Assembly (NCBI GenBank): GCA_037043015.1
Contig: CM073326.1
Coordinates: forward strand, 930,001-994,000
Origin: Bryum argenteum
Lineage: Eukaryota > Streptophyta > Bryopsida > Bryales > Bryaceae
Reading direction: 5' to 3'
Length of the DNA stretch: 64,000 nt
Part shown: positions 21,760 through 32,499 of the stretch, piece after piece
Layout: every line of letters begins with the position of its first letter
Numbering within the stretch: the stretch's first letter is position 1
The notes under the pieces: generated by a model
Told to the model about the DNA's origin: nothing
Seen by the model: the letters and a program-made list of their open reading frames with translations, nothing else
Databases searched by the model: none
Position numbers and translations under genes: made by a program

Positions 21760-23640
21760 CACATAGTTCCATTCTAGTTCTATGAAGACCTCCTACGCAA
21801 GGTAAATGTGAAGCTAATACCTTAAAGAAGGTTGAAGACCTCGCATGGGTAAAGTCAAAGTTTTGTGTTAATGATATGACATTTGCTCTTATAACGCAAA
21901 ACTTACTCTATTTTCTTTAATATTCTAATTTTTTAAATTTAGTTTCAGTAACAATACCCAATAACAACAAATTAAAACTTCTTCATTCCTTACAATTTAC
22001 ATCTCAATTTGAGCAATACTTAACCTCTAAAAGAGAGTGCTATTTGGTGACCCCCAAACGCTCCTACTGAAATCATCGCACAAAATTCTTTAAGCTTGCT
22101 TTTAAGAAATCCAACTGTAGGGTCTTGTTTAGAGCCATTCCATTAGTCCACCAATCAAGTATTATCAAGTTTGATTGTACGCATCATGAGATACATGCAA
22201 TCAAAGTGACAAGATATATGCACTCAAAGGTTTCAGTTTTTGTTAAAACAACGTTTCTAATTTTAGGCTAAGTGACGTGATTCAAGCTTCTCATTGCTTC
22301 AAGCACTTTGCAAGTAATTCAAATGCATTTTAAATTGCATAGGTAAGCAAGAGGTACATAATAATTTCTAAGTCTAATTCTCCATACATACCAGTGGTGA
22401 AGATTTTAGGGTGATAATGTAAGGCACCATTTTAGAAACACTTATAAGTCTAATTTCAAATTTTCAAGACTTATTGTAAGAGAGTTTAAAATCAATGATT
22501 CCACTTCATCTAGTTTTCTCCTTACATTCCAACGCACAAAATATGCTCTCATTATTTACTCCGTGATACATTATGTGAGTTACAAACTAAAATTTGAGCC
22601 ATCATTGAGCACTCCACCTTATTACATATTCAATTGAATACTTTTACTTTAAATATATGACATTGTATATATTAATCAAGGTAGATACGCTTCCTAAGCT
22701 TTAGAGGTGATACTCCAACCAAATGCTACCTCGTTCTCAAAACGTCTATGATATCTAGAAAACTAGTATGAGATGATCATCAAACTCCAAACCCATATTA
22801 TAATTACATATTTGTCATCAATAGAAAAACTAAGGTTTATAACTAGGTAGTATGATTGTTTTTGTAGTCGTAGGTGACTCAAAATCAGTAGTTGTATACT
22901 AAATGGCTATTTTCATTTTCACTGGGTGATATGCAAATTAATAACATAAAAGTCCCAATTATGTTATTAATTTGCCTCGTTAATGACTTTTATATAATTT
23001 GCCTCGTTGATGACTTTTATAACAATGGAAATACCGAATTTGATGCATGTTCCATGTGATTTGTTTTAATTTGCAAGATATTAGAATCTTTTGCTTACTT
23101 TTACAAAGTATGATACTTGCTGTGGGGTTAGAGATGAGTCATTTACCAATGACTGAATCTATCATCAATGATTTACATGCTTCACAAAAGTCCAATTTAT
23201 GGTCTCGCTTAATTATTGCTGAATCATTTAAAGGCATACTTCAAGGTTTTAGTAAGAGGATTACAATGTATGTGTTCACTTTTAAAATACTCTTCAGTTA
23301 AGGCAAAGTCACTACGTACTTAAAGAAATTTGCATGGTATATTCCCTTCATGTCATTTGTGTACCTAGTCAATGTGCTAGGTATATCTAGTTGGTTTTCT
23401 AGGTCTATCTAGTCAAATGCTAGATGTATCCAATTGATGTGCAAGGTATGTTTAGTCGATAGCCACTAAAAAAATTTATTCCATGATATTGAGTTATACA
23501 TGTCTCTTAGTCAAAACTTTTGCATCAAGTTAGCATACGGTCAATAGAGAGATTTCCTAATCATGTCAACTTAATCACTCTCCTTTCCAACCTATTTTAA
23601 GCCAATAAAGGCTTTATTCTAAAATGACAATGATGAAAAT
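21760..23640. other. Gene-free AT-rich stretch
   Basis: No supported gene. Contains a strong short palindrome at 22933-22975 (listed separately), a 33-bp direct repeat 'ATTTGCCTCGTTRATGACTT' at 22970 and 23000, and degenerate 'CTAGGTATATCTAGT' repeats at 23366-23460. Confidence 0.5.
22933..22975. repeat. Perfect 17-bp inverted repeat
   Basis: GCAAATTAATAACATAA (22933-22949) and its exact complement (22959-22975) with a 9-base loop. The function is unknown. It may be a foldback remnant or cruciform-prone site. Confidence 0.85.
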
Positions 23641-24216
23641 GAAGGTAAGTTATTTTGACCTCAACCATACAATTCTATAGTGTACTTATTTTAGGTTATG
23701 CCAATTACGTTTTGAGTCATGAGGCATGGACTGCAACATCGATATTTATTAGTACTCACAAAAGATTACAGAACTCCATGCCATTTATTTTGAAATGGAA
23801 ATACTACCAATAAAAGTAATGGGATGAAAATGTCATCCTCTAAATAGTTGTTCACCTTTATCTCAGTAACACCCTTGTACCAAAAACTCTTGGCTCAAAT
23901 AGCCTTGCAATGGTGAAAAATACCTCAATATTTACAAAAATAAAAAGGTCAAAAGTAAACACCTTGCACTAGAATGCATGCCATCTCTTCCTCACATCTT
24001 GTATGATTTGACCCTTACACGTGCCTCGCTATTTTAGCCAAAAAGCAAAATTTTGAAAAAAATGTGATAGGTGAAATAAAAGCAAGATATTTAGATGTCA
24101 ATTGTGCATACTTGTTATAAACTTACCAGTCAGGTCCCCGTCGTCACGACAGGGAAGCTCTTTATGCGATACTTATAAAAAAGTATCCCGTGTCTACCAT
24201 TTCTCAAATAGTTCTT

Positions 24217-24270
<54 letters not shown>

Positions 24271-25140
24271 CTTTTTTGGTAACGTAATCCAAAAAATAGA
24301 AGGTAGGTAGGTTGGTTGGTAAGTTTGTAGGCTGGTAGGTTGGTACTTTGTTGGGTAGGAAGGATCGTCAGACAGACCTAATTCTGTTATTATGAAGATT
24401 GTAGACCATGTGGGCCAAATTTGGATCATGAGGTTGCATAAAAAAATCAATGTAAGTGTCACAAGAATTCGTGCCATAAATTCATAACATTTTGAATTGG
24501 AAAAAGGCTTTTACCACAAAAAAGTAGACTTCATTTGAAATCCAACCTAACAAATTTGGAGTTCGGATGAAGAAGTTATGGCTCTTCAAAGTTCTGGATT
24601 GTCATCCGAATGATCAAAATCAACATCCGGTGTGTTTTTGGGATAAGGTTCCCCATAGAAAAGCAATATTCAAATTATAATCTGACCAATACAAAATGCT
24701 AAAACCCTATGATGAAGGAGCTACAATTTCTTAAGAACCATGTAATTTTTTGGTTTACCTGGTATATAACCAATATTGCAAATCCATGCATGTATTCTCC
24801 AACTGCAAAGTTATTGGATTTCATCTCAAACTTATATGGAGTATACATGTAAAAAATACTTCAGAGAAGACTAAGTTGGATTTCACATAATTGGCTAGTA
24901 ATGGTAAAAGTGCCCAATTTTGAATATCCAAAAGTTATAGTTGTCTTTACTAAAATGCATCGAATTATTTCATAATTCATAACGTATGTTTGCAACTTCT
25001 ACTGCACAAAGTAGACTTGATTTCGAACCAAACTTATGTGATTACATCGAATCTAGACTCTAGGTGAAAAGCTCATGGCTCTTTGGGTTTCAGCTTGTCA
25101 TCAAGAATGTCATTTTCTGACATTTGACATGTTAAGGGGT
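23640..25140 (+). repeat. Family B dispersed repeats, interrupted by simple repeats
   Basis: The blocks 'TTATTTTGACCTCAACC', 'CTACCAAT', 'GTTGTTCACCTTTATCTCA' and 'CTTGCAATGGTGAAAA' (23640-24010) match 2780-2930 and 50460-50760. Further copies cover 24480-24640 and 24860-25140 ('GAAGTTATGGCTCTTCAAAG', 'CAGCTTGTCATC'). No coding potential. Confidence 0.5.
24213..24345. repeat. Simple repeats: (TTC)n, long T run, GGTT-rich tract
   Basis: CTT/TTC repeats to 24240, a run of about 30 T to 24270, then AGGT/GGTT-like repeats at 24300-24345. The homopurine-homopyrimidine tract could adopt unusual structure. The minus-strand 115-codon frame here is an artefact of this tract. Confidence 0.9.
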
Positions 25141-25230
25141 TAAATCATAGACTTGCACAAAAAATAAGTATAAAATTGAAATAAAATTTGGTACTCTACA
25201 ACATAACGCAACATACAAACCGCTCTTATA

Positions 25231-25978
25231 TCTCTATATATAAAAGAACATGATCTGTTTGTCTCTCTTTGGCGATGCATGGTCATGGTCATCATCCTTT
25301 GGTCATATAAACACGGTGTGAAGAGTTGTAAAGATTTTGAAGAGTTTCGAATAGTTTATTTGATCTTAAAAATATAACAAGGAGGCAAAGGGAGAAGAAA
25401 TATGAAACATGAAAATAGGAGCAAAGAAGAAGTGAAGGGTTATGAAGGGAACATCGAAGAGGATTTAGGAATAGGGAGCAAAGAATAAGAAGTGAGAATG
25501 GAGGATGAGAACTAGGAACAAGTAATCTGAGCTATGAATGGATGATGGAAACCGAGAACAAATGATGGAAACCAATAAGGGAAGATGGGGGATGGGGAAC
25601 TTGAAACAAAAGATAGGAACCATAAATAAGAGTTTGGAGGTAGAGAAGTAGTAACAAAAAAATGGAGAATGGAGAACCATAATAGAGAACGGGGGAACTG
25701 GGAAGAAGGGAACGGAGGACATGGTACAAATCTTAAAAGCACAAGGAACCAAAAAGACGGGAACGGAGGACATGCTATAAATCTTTAAAAACATGGAGAA
25801 TTGAGAAGCATGGAACGTGCATATTGGTTGCATATCCCATAATATCAATATCATAAAAAGACCTTCAACTTAGTATAGATCTATTTTTTGATACCTAGGT
25901 CTGGATTTTTTATACATTTTATAAATTGCCATGTGACCTTTATGATGCCCGTAACCAAAAGACACGAGTAAGGACTTG
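25231..25978 (+). mobile_element. HelA Helitron-like element, full-length copy (748 bp)
   Basis: The start TCTCTATATATAAAAGAACA is preceded by A (A|TC). Then come the GGCGATGCATGGTCATGG block, 'AAACACGGTGTGAAGAG', the 'GAGAAGAAATATGAAACATG' block, about 350 bp of almost pure A/G with repeated GGGAAC and GATGG, and the end block 'ACCTAGGTCTGGATTTTTTA'. A mutated hairpin (CCCGT...GACACGAG) and AAGGACTTG lie at 25970-25978. The next unit starts at once with TCTATATATATAAAAG (25979), a head-to-tail junction. No ORF for Rep/helicase is present, so it is non-autonomous. Confidence 0.8.
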
Positions 25979-26690
25979 TCTATATATATAAAAGAACACG
26001 ATTACCTGCTAGCGATCCTTTGCAGGTTGCCCGACCTGATGCAGCCGGTTTTCTCTATTTGCCCTTGGTGATCCTTCCCGGTAGTAGGGTGGTTTGCCTA
26101 TGTGAGTATACACGGTATGAAGAGTTTTAAAGATTTTGAAGGATTTCCGTAGGTGGTACTTGATTGTTATTAATAATTTATTAAATCTCATCAACATAAC
26201 AAGAGTCGAAGGGACAAGGAATGTGGAACATGTAAAATGGAGCAAAGTAAGGAGTAAAGAGGAGATCAACGGAACATGGAACAAGAACTAGGAATTGGGC
26301 ACGGAGAATGGAAACAAAAACAAATAATGAGAACCACATGTCAATGTATGATAGGAACTGGGAACAAATTATGGAAATCGGGAACAAATGATGAAACCAA
26401 GAAGGGAAATAGGGGGATGGCCGGATAGGGGAGCCGGAATCGGGAACAAAGGATGGAAACTACGAATGGGAAATTAGAGGTTGGGAGAGATTAGTAAAGA
26501 AAAAGAGAATGGGGGACTAGAATAGAACAGAAGACAACTGGGAAGTAGGGATCCATGGAATGAAGGATATCTTAAAATTCTTATAAAGAAAGGAGATACA
26601 ATCAACAAGAGAATCAAGGATAGGGGTCAGTTCTTGAGGAGCACCAAATAAAAAGCTCATCCATCGGGATGAGGGGGAGAAATTAATCAA
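25979..26690 (+). mobile_element. HelA Helitron-like element, second unit of tandem array
   Basis: Starts at the junction with TCTATATATATAAAAGAACA. About 90 bp of GC-richer sequence ('CTGCTAGCGATCC' to 'GGTTTGCCTATGTGAG') replaces the usual TGTTTGTC...GGTCATGG block. The common 'TACACGGTATGAAGAG' block and the purine-rich interior follow. The end block 'AAAAAGCTCATCCATCGGGA' is present, but the hairpin is lost where the next unit joins. Confidence 0.75.
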
Positions 26691-27558
26691 AGACATGCAT
26701 GGTCATGGCCATTATCAGTTGGTCATGTATACACGACATAGAGAGTAATTGTTCTAAAGATTTTGAAGAGTTTTCTAAATGGTATGTGGTTGTTATTAAG
26801 AGTTTATTAGATCCCAATAATAAAAATACAAGGAGTTAAAGAGACAAGGAATATGGAACATAAAAATGGGAGCAAAGAAAGAGTCACTTGAGGGGAGATC
26901 AAGGGAACATCGGAGGGAGACCAGGAATCGAGATTAAAGGATAAGAATTATGAAAGGAGGATGAGAACTACTAACAAATAATGAGAACCAAGAACGAATG
27001 ATGGGAACTACATACAAATGATGGAAACTAGGAACAAATGACGGAAACCAAAAAGGAAAGTTGTTGAAACACAAAAGAAATGATGAGAATGGGGAACGGG
27101 CCAAAGCATGGGTAACCCAGAAAAAGGGAATGCAGGACATGCTATAAATCTTAAAAAGTAGGAAGACCATTTACGAGGGAACCGAGGATAGGGTGTAGTT
27201 TTTGAAGAGCACCAAATAAAGTGCTTACCCATGGAACGAGGGGAACTTACTCACTAATTAATTGAATACTATTTTTTATTTTTTTTTTATTTTTTTTTTG
27301 TCCAAAGGACATCGGTATATAGAAGTCCTAACCAATATCCTTCGGACTAGGACATCAAAAAGGGCCGATCAATTTTTTTTTTAAAACACGTAAAAAACTA
27401 AAAATTCAAACTCAGGTATAAAAAGAAATACGTAGTTGGAGGATTTTCAATGGGGTATAATTATTTTTTATACCTAGGTGTGAATTTTTTACATGTTTTC
27501 ATAAATTTCGATCTTACCTTTTTGATGTCCGTGTCCGGAGGACACGGGTTAGGACTTG
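26691..27558 (+). mobile_element. HelA Helitron-like element, third unit
   Basis: The 5' end is truncated (begins at 'GACATGCATGGTCATGG'). The 3' end is complete: CCGTGTCC (27529-27536), loop GGA, GGACACGG (27540-27547), then GTTAGGACTTG to 27558. The interior is purine-rich. Confidence 0.78.
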
Positions 27559-27808
27559 TTTATATATAAAATAATACGATCTATCTGTATGTTCTTGGCA
27601 ATTTATACATGCATGGTCATCGTCATGGCCATCATCATGATTGTTATTAAGAGTTTATTAGATCCGATTAATATAACAAGAAGTTAAAGGGACAAGGAGT
27701 ATATTACATGAAAATGGGAGCAAAGAAGGAGTGAACAAAAGATTGAGGGAACATGAGACAGAAATTAGGAAACGGAAACAAATGATTGGAACCGGGAATG
27801 GAAGATGG
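27559..27808 (+). mobile_element. HelA Helitron-like element, fourth unit, 5' part only
   Basis: Starts TTTATATATAAAATAATACG directly after the third unit. It runs through the 'GGTCATCGTCATGGCCATC' and 'GATTGTTATTAAGAGTTTAT' blocks and breaks off in the purine-rich region near 27808, where an inverted unit begins. Confidence 0.75.
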
Positions 27809-28252
27809 CTAATTCTCATCCTTTATTCCTAGTTCCTCGACTCCCAACTCTCCTTCTTGGTTTTCATCATTTATTCTTGGTTCCCATCTTTCATTGCTAG
27901 TTTCCAGCATCTGTTCATGGTTCACATTATTTGTTCATAATTCCCATCCTTCATTCAGAGTTCTCATCCTTTGTCCCGATTCCTATTCCCCTCCAATTTC
28001 CCTTCATCTCCCATTCACTCCTTCTCTGCTCCCATTTTCATGTTCCATATCCTTGTTCCTGAGACTCCTTGTTACATCATTAGGATCAAATAAAGTTTTA
28101 ATAAGAGTCAAATACCACTTACAAAAACTCTTCAAAATCATCAAAACTCTCCATGCCGTGTAGATATGACCAAATGATGATGATCATGACTATGACAATG
28201 TATGTATGGATCGCCAAGGACAAACAAACATACCGTATTCTTTTATATATAC
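27809..28252 (-). mobile_element. HelA Helitron-like element, inverted partner
   Basis: Pyrimidine-rich on the plus strand. The reverse complement starts near 28252 with GTATATATAAAAGAATACGG and carries the 'TTGGCGATCC', 'CATCATCATTTGGTC' and 'TTTATTTGATCCTAATGA' blocks. It faces the fourth unit and makes an inverted pair of about 690 bp. Confidence 0.75.
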
Positions 28253-28374
28253 AAAGAAGTACTGTAGCAAACTATAAAAATACTATGAAGATCCTTACAC
28301 ATACCAAGAGGGCTTGATTTCTTTAATCCTCCTCTCATTCTCATAAACATGGTAGAACTTTGTTCCACCAAGGT

Positions 28375-28754
28375 TCAAGGCCGGTTCACACTATGCCAAC
28401 TAATCATAAGCTTAAGTAAACCTAATGATCTCATTTGTGGAGAGTGCAAGTTTGGCGTCTTGGCCTTCACAGTAGAGCCCAAAGTCCAAAGGTGAAAGGC
28501 GCCTAGAGCGCCGACATGGTAGCACTTTTTGACAATTTTGGCGTGAAGAGTTTGGCCTCTCAATCAATAGTTTGGATAAATTGAAAGTGGAAACTCAAAC
28601 TTTGGTTGAGAGGCAAAACTTTTTTTCAATAAAATGCTCAAAACCTTACTAATAATTATTTATAATGGACTTCTTTCTTCACCTCTCACCCTAGAATGAG
28701 AGCACTTTGATGACGACCTCCGGAGATGGGCGGCATAGTGTAAACCGGCCTTGA
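28375..28754. mobile_element. Non-autonomous TIR element, 380 bp
   Basis: The ends are 23-bp inverted repeats with one mismatch (TCAAGGCCGGTTCACACTAT at 28375 and the complement of TCAAGGCCGGTTTACACTAT ending at 28754). There is no clear target duplication and no transposase. A similar end, 'ACTGTAAACTGGCCCTTAA', occurs alone at 33515, so the family is probably dispersed. Confidence 0.7.
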
Positions 28755-28979
28755 TTACTGTTAAGGAAATTTTGCTTGAATAGTAAGATAAAGCACTAAT
28801 ATCTGATTGAATTGGGGTTCTCCGAAGGAAGAGTTTCTTATTTAACTTCTTAAGGCTGAACAGGAATCTCTCTTCCGGAGAATGCCTTTTGCAAAAGTGC
28901 TTGCCTTGTCATTTTAGCATCCATGGTTTTCTTCATCTAGTCTAAACATCCACAAGTCAAGGGTTTTATTGTCTCCTCT

Positions 28980-29165
28980 TAGGCAGAGACTATGTAACAA
29001 CTTCCTCCATCAACACACCCAAAAGTCCAATGACCTATCTCAAACCCCTTTCACACTATCACAAAATAGATGGAAAGTGGATGAGACTTGGATGAAAAGC
29101 GAATGGTAGTTGTTTGCGTTGGGTTTGAGCGCCTGCTTGCTTTGGTCCATCCTCTTTTTCGAATC
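28980..29165 (+). repeat. Dispersed duplication, copy 1
   Basis: Related to 30715-30890: 'TCTCAAACCCCTTTCACACTAT' region, 'AAGTAGATG' and the 'GAGCGCCTRCTWGCT' and 'CCTCTTTTTCGAATTG'-like ends. The two copies flank the foldback element. Possibly relics of a gene family, but no frame is shared with confidence. Confidence 0.5.
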
Positions 29166-29446
29166 GTAGAGCTTCGTTCCTCAAAAATTCTTGGAGACGC
29201 TCTAGAAGATTCACAAGAATACAATTCATGAGACCCACATTTGTTAGTTAGCAACCTCAACTTCGAGGAGTCGTACGAGTAACACTTCTCATTAATATTT
29301 GTAATTATAGTTACAAGCATCTAGTTTAGGTTTTTTGCTAAGATACTGCTACAATTAGTTATGTACTTTGTTTGTGTGATGCTCAGGTCTTTTCATTGGG
29401 TGGTTTTTTTCTTATTTTTTTTCTTTTCCTATCTATGCAGTAGTAC

Positions 29447-29735
29447 AGGATCCCCCTCACATGAGGGGACCCTTATGACCAAAGACCCCTTAGCCCCCAT
29501 GACCATCAGACCCCCTATGGCCATACTACACTCAACAAGCTGAGGTACAGACCCCCCCCCCTCCATGAGGGGGCCCCTAGAAGCAAACCCCTCATAGCCC
29601 CCCTATGACCATTATATTACCTATGACCGTAATATACCCATCCAGTTAGTTTGAGGTGGAGGACCCCCCCCCCCCTCACGTGAGGGGCCCCTTTAACCAC
29701 ATGGACCCATATCACCACATCGACCCCTATTATCA
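29447..29735. repeat. GC-rich tandem repeat of about 110 bp with poly-C palindromes
   Basis: Three units, each with a C-run palindrome: CCCCCTCACATGAGGGG (about 29452), a C-run with CCATGAGGGGGCCCC (about 29552), and a C-run with CTCACGTGAGGGGCCCC (about 29668). 'TATGACCAT', 'ATAGCCCCC'-like text follows, and GAG+G(T/G) closes each unit. The third unit is interrupted by the foldback element. GC is far above the window average. Confidence 0.8.
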
Positions 29736-30165
29736 CCCCGTCTCTATTTCCCCCTGCTGTCTTTAATGCGCTCTCACTGGTCCCACACCCCACCCGCTCT
29801 TCTTTTCCTTTCGAGCCCTTGAATTCTTTTATGGCATCTTTCGGGCTGAACCCCTTCTTGCCCTACGAAACACAAAATACAGAATTCAAAATTGCAAGTG
29901 ATCACTCGAAAGAAGCTACTTCAATCTCGGTAGTACGTAACGTAGCTGCTTCAATGCCGTAAGATTGTAATGTGACTCCTTAAATTCATATTTTGCTCCT
30001 GATTATTAACTTTTCATCTTTGTGTTTGTGTTTCGTGGGGCATGAAGGGATTCAGCCCGAAAGACGCCATAAAAGAATTCAAGGGCTCGAAAGGAAAAGA
30101 AGAGCGGGTGGGGTGTGGGACCAGTGAGAGCGCATTCAAGACAGCAGGGAGAAATAGAGACGGGG
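29736..30165. mobile_element. Foldback/Mutator-like element with 141-bp arms and 9-bp target duplication
   Basis: Left arm 29736-29876 and right arm 30025-30165 are both 141 bp and match with 6 mismatches (about 96%). The ends are CCCCGTCTC...GAGACGGGG. CTATTATCA is duplicated exactly at 29727-29735 and 30166-30174. The 148-bp centre is unique and non-coding. Long terminal inverted repeats plus a 9-bp duplication are the hallmark of Mutator-like elements; no MURA-type transposase is present, so the element is non-autonomous. Any read-through transcript would form a long double-stranded hairpin. Confidence 0.88.
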
Positions 30166-30174
30166 CTATTATCA

Positions 30175-32490
30175 TGCTACTGCCTTTGACCCATGTGAAG
30201 CCCTAAATGACAATGCTGCATTTAGCTCTTTTTTTTTAACTGAAAAATTACACCTTTGTATTTGAATTTCAGCTTACTCCCATGTGAATAATTGATCGTT
30301 TTTTTTAGGTTTATGTTGCATGAAGGTAAAATCTTTATGACTTTGTAGCTAACTTTTTAGCATTGATCATTACGATCTTACAAAGGCAGAGGAATATTTG
30401 ATTGTAATTTAGTTTATATATACTCATGTAAAAGTTACTATATTCTTTGCTTACAATTGTCAAAATACATAAGAAATTGAAAAGTCTTGGCTTACATTGA
30501 ATGTGGGCAATTTCAAGGACAAAGTAATGAAATCATTAGGAAATAGTGTTATTGACAATGTGAAGTTACGTGACATGCAATTTGCATGTCTGAAACAACA
30601 TATAATTCTCCTTGCCAATTTGCCACACATACGCCGTTGTAGAGCTTCTCCTTGAGAGGATAAGTACCTTGTAAATTCTCATGAAGAATCATAGCTTTAA
30701 ATCCTCTTAAGCAAAAACTATGCGGAGACTTCTTCATCAATACACCCAAATTAAAGTCCAATAACCAATCTCAAACCCCTTTCACACTATTACAAAGTAG
30801 ATGAGCTTCGGATAAGATTTGGATGGCAACTGCGCGCCGTTAGGGTTAGAGCGCCTACTAGCTCGAGTCTTCCTTCCTCTTCGAATTGCCCTTCCCCTCA
30901 TGTGAGCGACTCCTCTGAGATTTTGCACGCAACGAGCGAGCAATTACTAGTTATTTAGCCGACGTCTACAATGTTTAGTAACTAACTAAGGCGTTAGCAC
31001 CTTTGATGCTGAATGATATTTGGAAACGCGTCGTTGGCTTCCTCCTACAACAACAAAATGTGACCGTGCAGGCTAGGGGCGGCTTCACTTCTGTTGAGCG
31101 CGGCTAAATGTAAGAAGGCATTTAGAAAATGGGCCCTGTAAGTCTCTCCCGTTGTCAATTTATGTTGTGTTGCTTCTCTACTCTAAGAATCACTTCAGCT
31201 CTTTGTTTAGTTTAGTTCAATATTCATGATTCGAAGCCACTTGAGCTTTTTATTCACTTTTGGTCAATTGGTCACATTCTTGTGATGAATTGCAGTCGTC
31301 TTGCTAGGCACCACTTGAACATGTGTTCAGTTTACTTTAAGATGAGAGCAGAACTAAAAGCTCTAGATAAAACTCTTAATAAGCAAGACGATATTGATTC
31401 ATCAACCATTCGTTCAAGGCTGATGTGAAGAAGAGTTTTTTGTTTGTGTACAACAAGAGTGAGATCCATGGTTTTGAATCTAGATGGGCAAACTGTCATG
31501 TGCGCTATGCAGAATAGTCTTAAGATGAGTATTACTCTTGTATTTTTTATTTGTTATAAATTTCTTTCATGCTATTGTCTCTGTTACCAAGTGCTTTCTC
31601 TAGATCGTGATGAATTGCCTCTTTTTGCTAATTAAATCCACATAATCGACGAGAACGCTGATGTGAGATTTGTTGCAGGTTTTCTTGTGGAAACCGCTTA
31701 GATGTCATGACATGGTTGATGTTGGCTAGCACAAGCTTGCGGATCTATGTATACATGAAGGAAAGTTGCTTGAATGTTTTTTTAACTAGAGTTGTGTTGG
31801 CGTATGGGTTGTAGATATTCAGGTATATCTTCGCTCCTTTTGTACACAACTTTGTGATTTCTCCATGAATTTTGTGTGAGATTCAAAATTGTTTGAGATT
31901 AGAAACAAGCTTGGGAATGTGATTTCTTAAAAGTTGTAAGATGACATGAATTGACATTTTTCGACATTGAATTGCATATCTTCTGTATTAAATGGATTGT
32001 CGTCTGCTTCAGTAAGAAAATGACGTTGTTGCATGCTAGATTTAGTAGGTTCACAAATGTGTCACTGCTGGTGATGATGTCGATGCTTGTGTCGCTCCTT
32101 CATCTGCGGATGAACGTTGTACATTTTCTTTATCTGCGGATGAACATTTTACATTTTCTTCATGTGCGGATGAACGCTATTTTCATCTACGGATGAATGT
32201 TTGAACGCCCAAACGGATGAATATTTGAAAGCCCAAACGCTTTTGCCAAACACCTCTACTCAAACGCATTTGCCAAACGCTTTTACCTTAAAATAGTAAT
32301 TTGATACTTTTGGCAGTTTTCTCCTTCAATTTTATAAAATTCAGCTTGCCATTAAGCCCACCTTTCTTCCATTGATTGACATGTTAGATTTTTGTCTTCC
32401 AAGGTTCACATTGCTCTCTGGTTTTTAGTAGAGGAGTAAAGTTGTATCCAACAATGCATGTGGGATATTTGAACTTTGAGGTGAAGCACC
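30175..32490. other. Gene-free region
   Basis: No supported gene. Includes the second copy of the 28980-29165 duplication (30715-30890) and short repeats of 'GCGGATGAA' at 32100-32220. Nothing with a recognisable domain was found on either strand. Confidence 0.45.
32098..32225 (+). repeat. Short tandem repeats with GCGGATGAA core
   Basis: Three units of about 30 bp, 'CATCTGCGGATGAACGTTGT' type, separated by ACATTTTCTT, then three shorter degenerate ones. The core TCATCTGCGGATGA is itself nearly palindromic. Confidence 0.75.
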
Positions 32491-32499
32491 TAGTTAGTC

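Noticed and set aside
24130-24477. 115-codon minus ORF with poly-K/R
   Set aside because: Produced by the T run and TTC repeat.
27272-27300. T-rich run as a transcription terminator
   Set aside because: It is a simple repeat in the HelA 3' region. There is no gene upstream to terminate.
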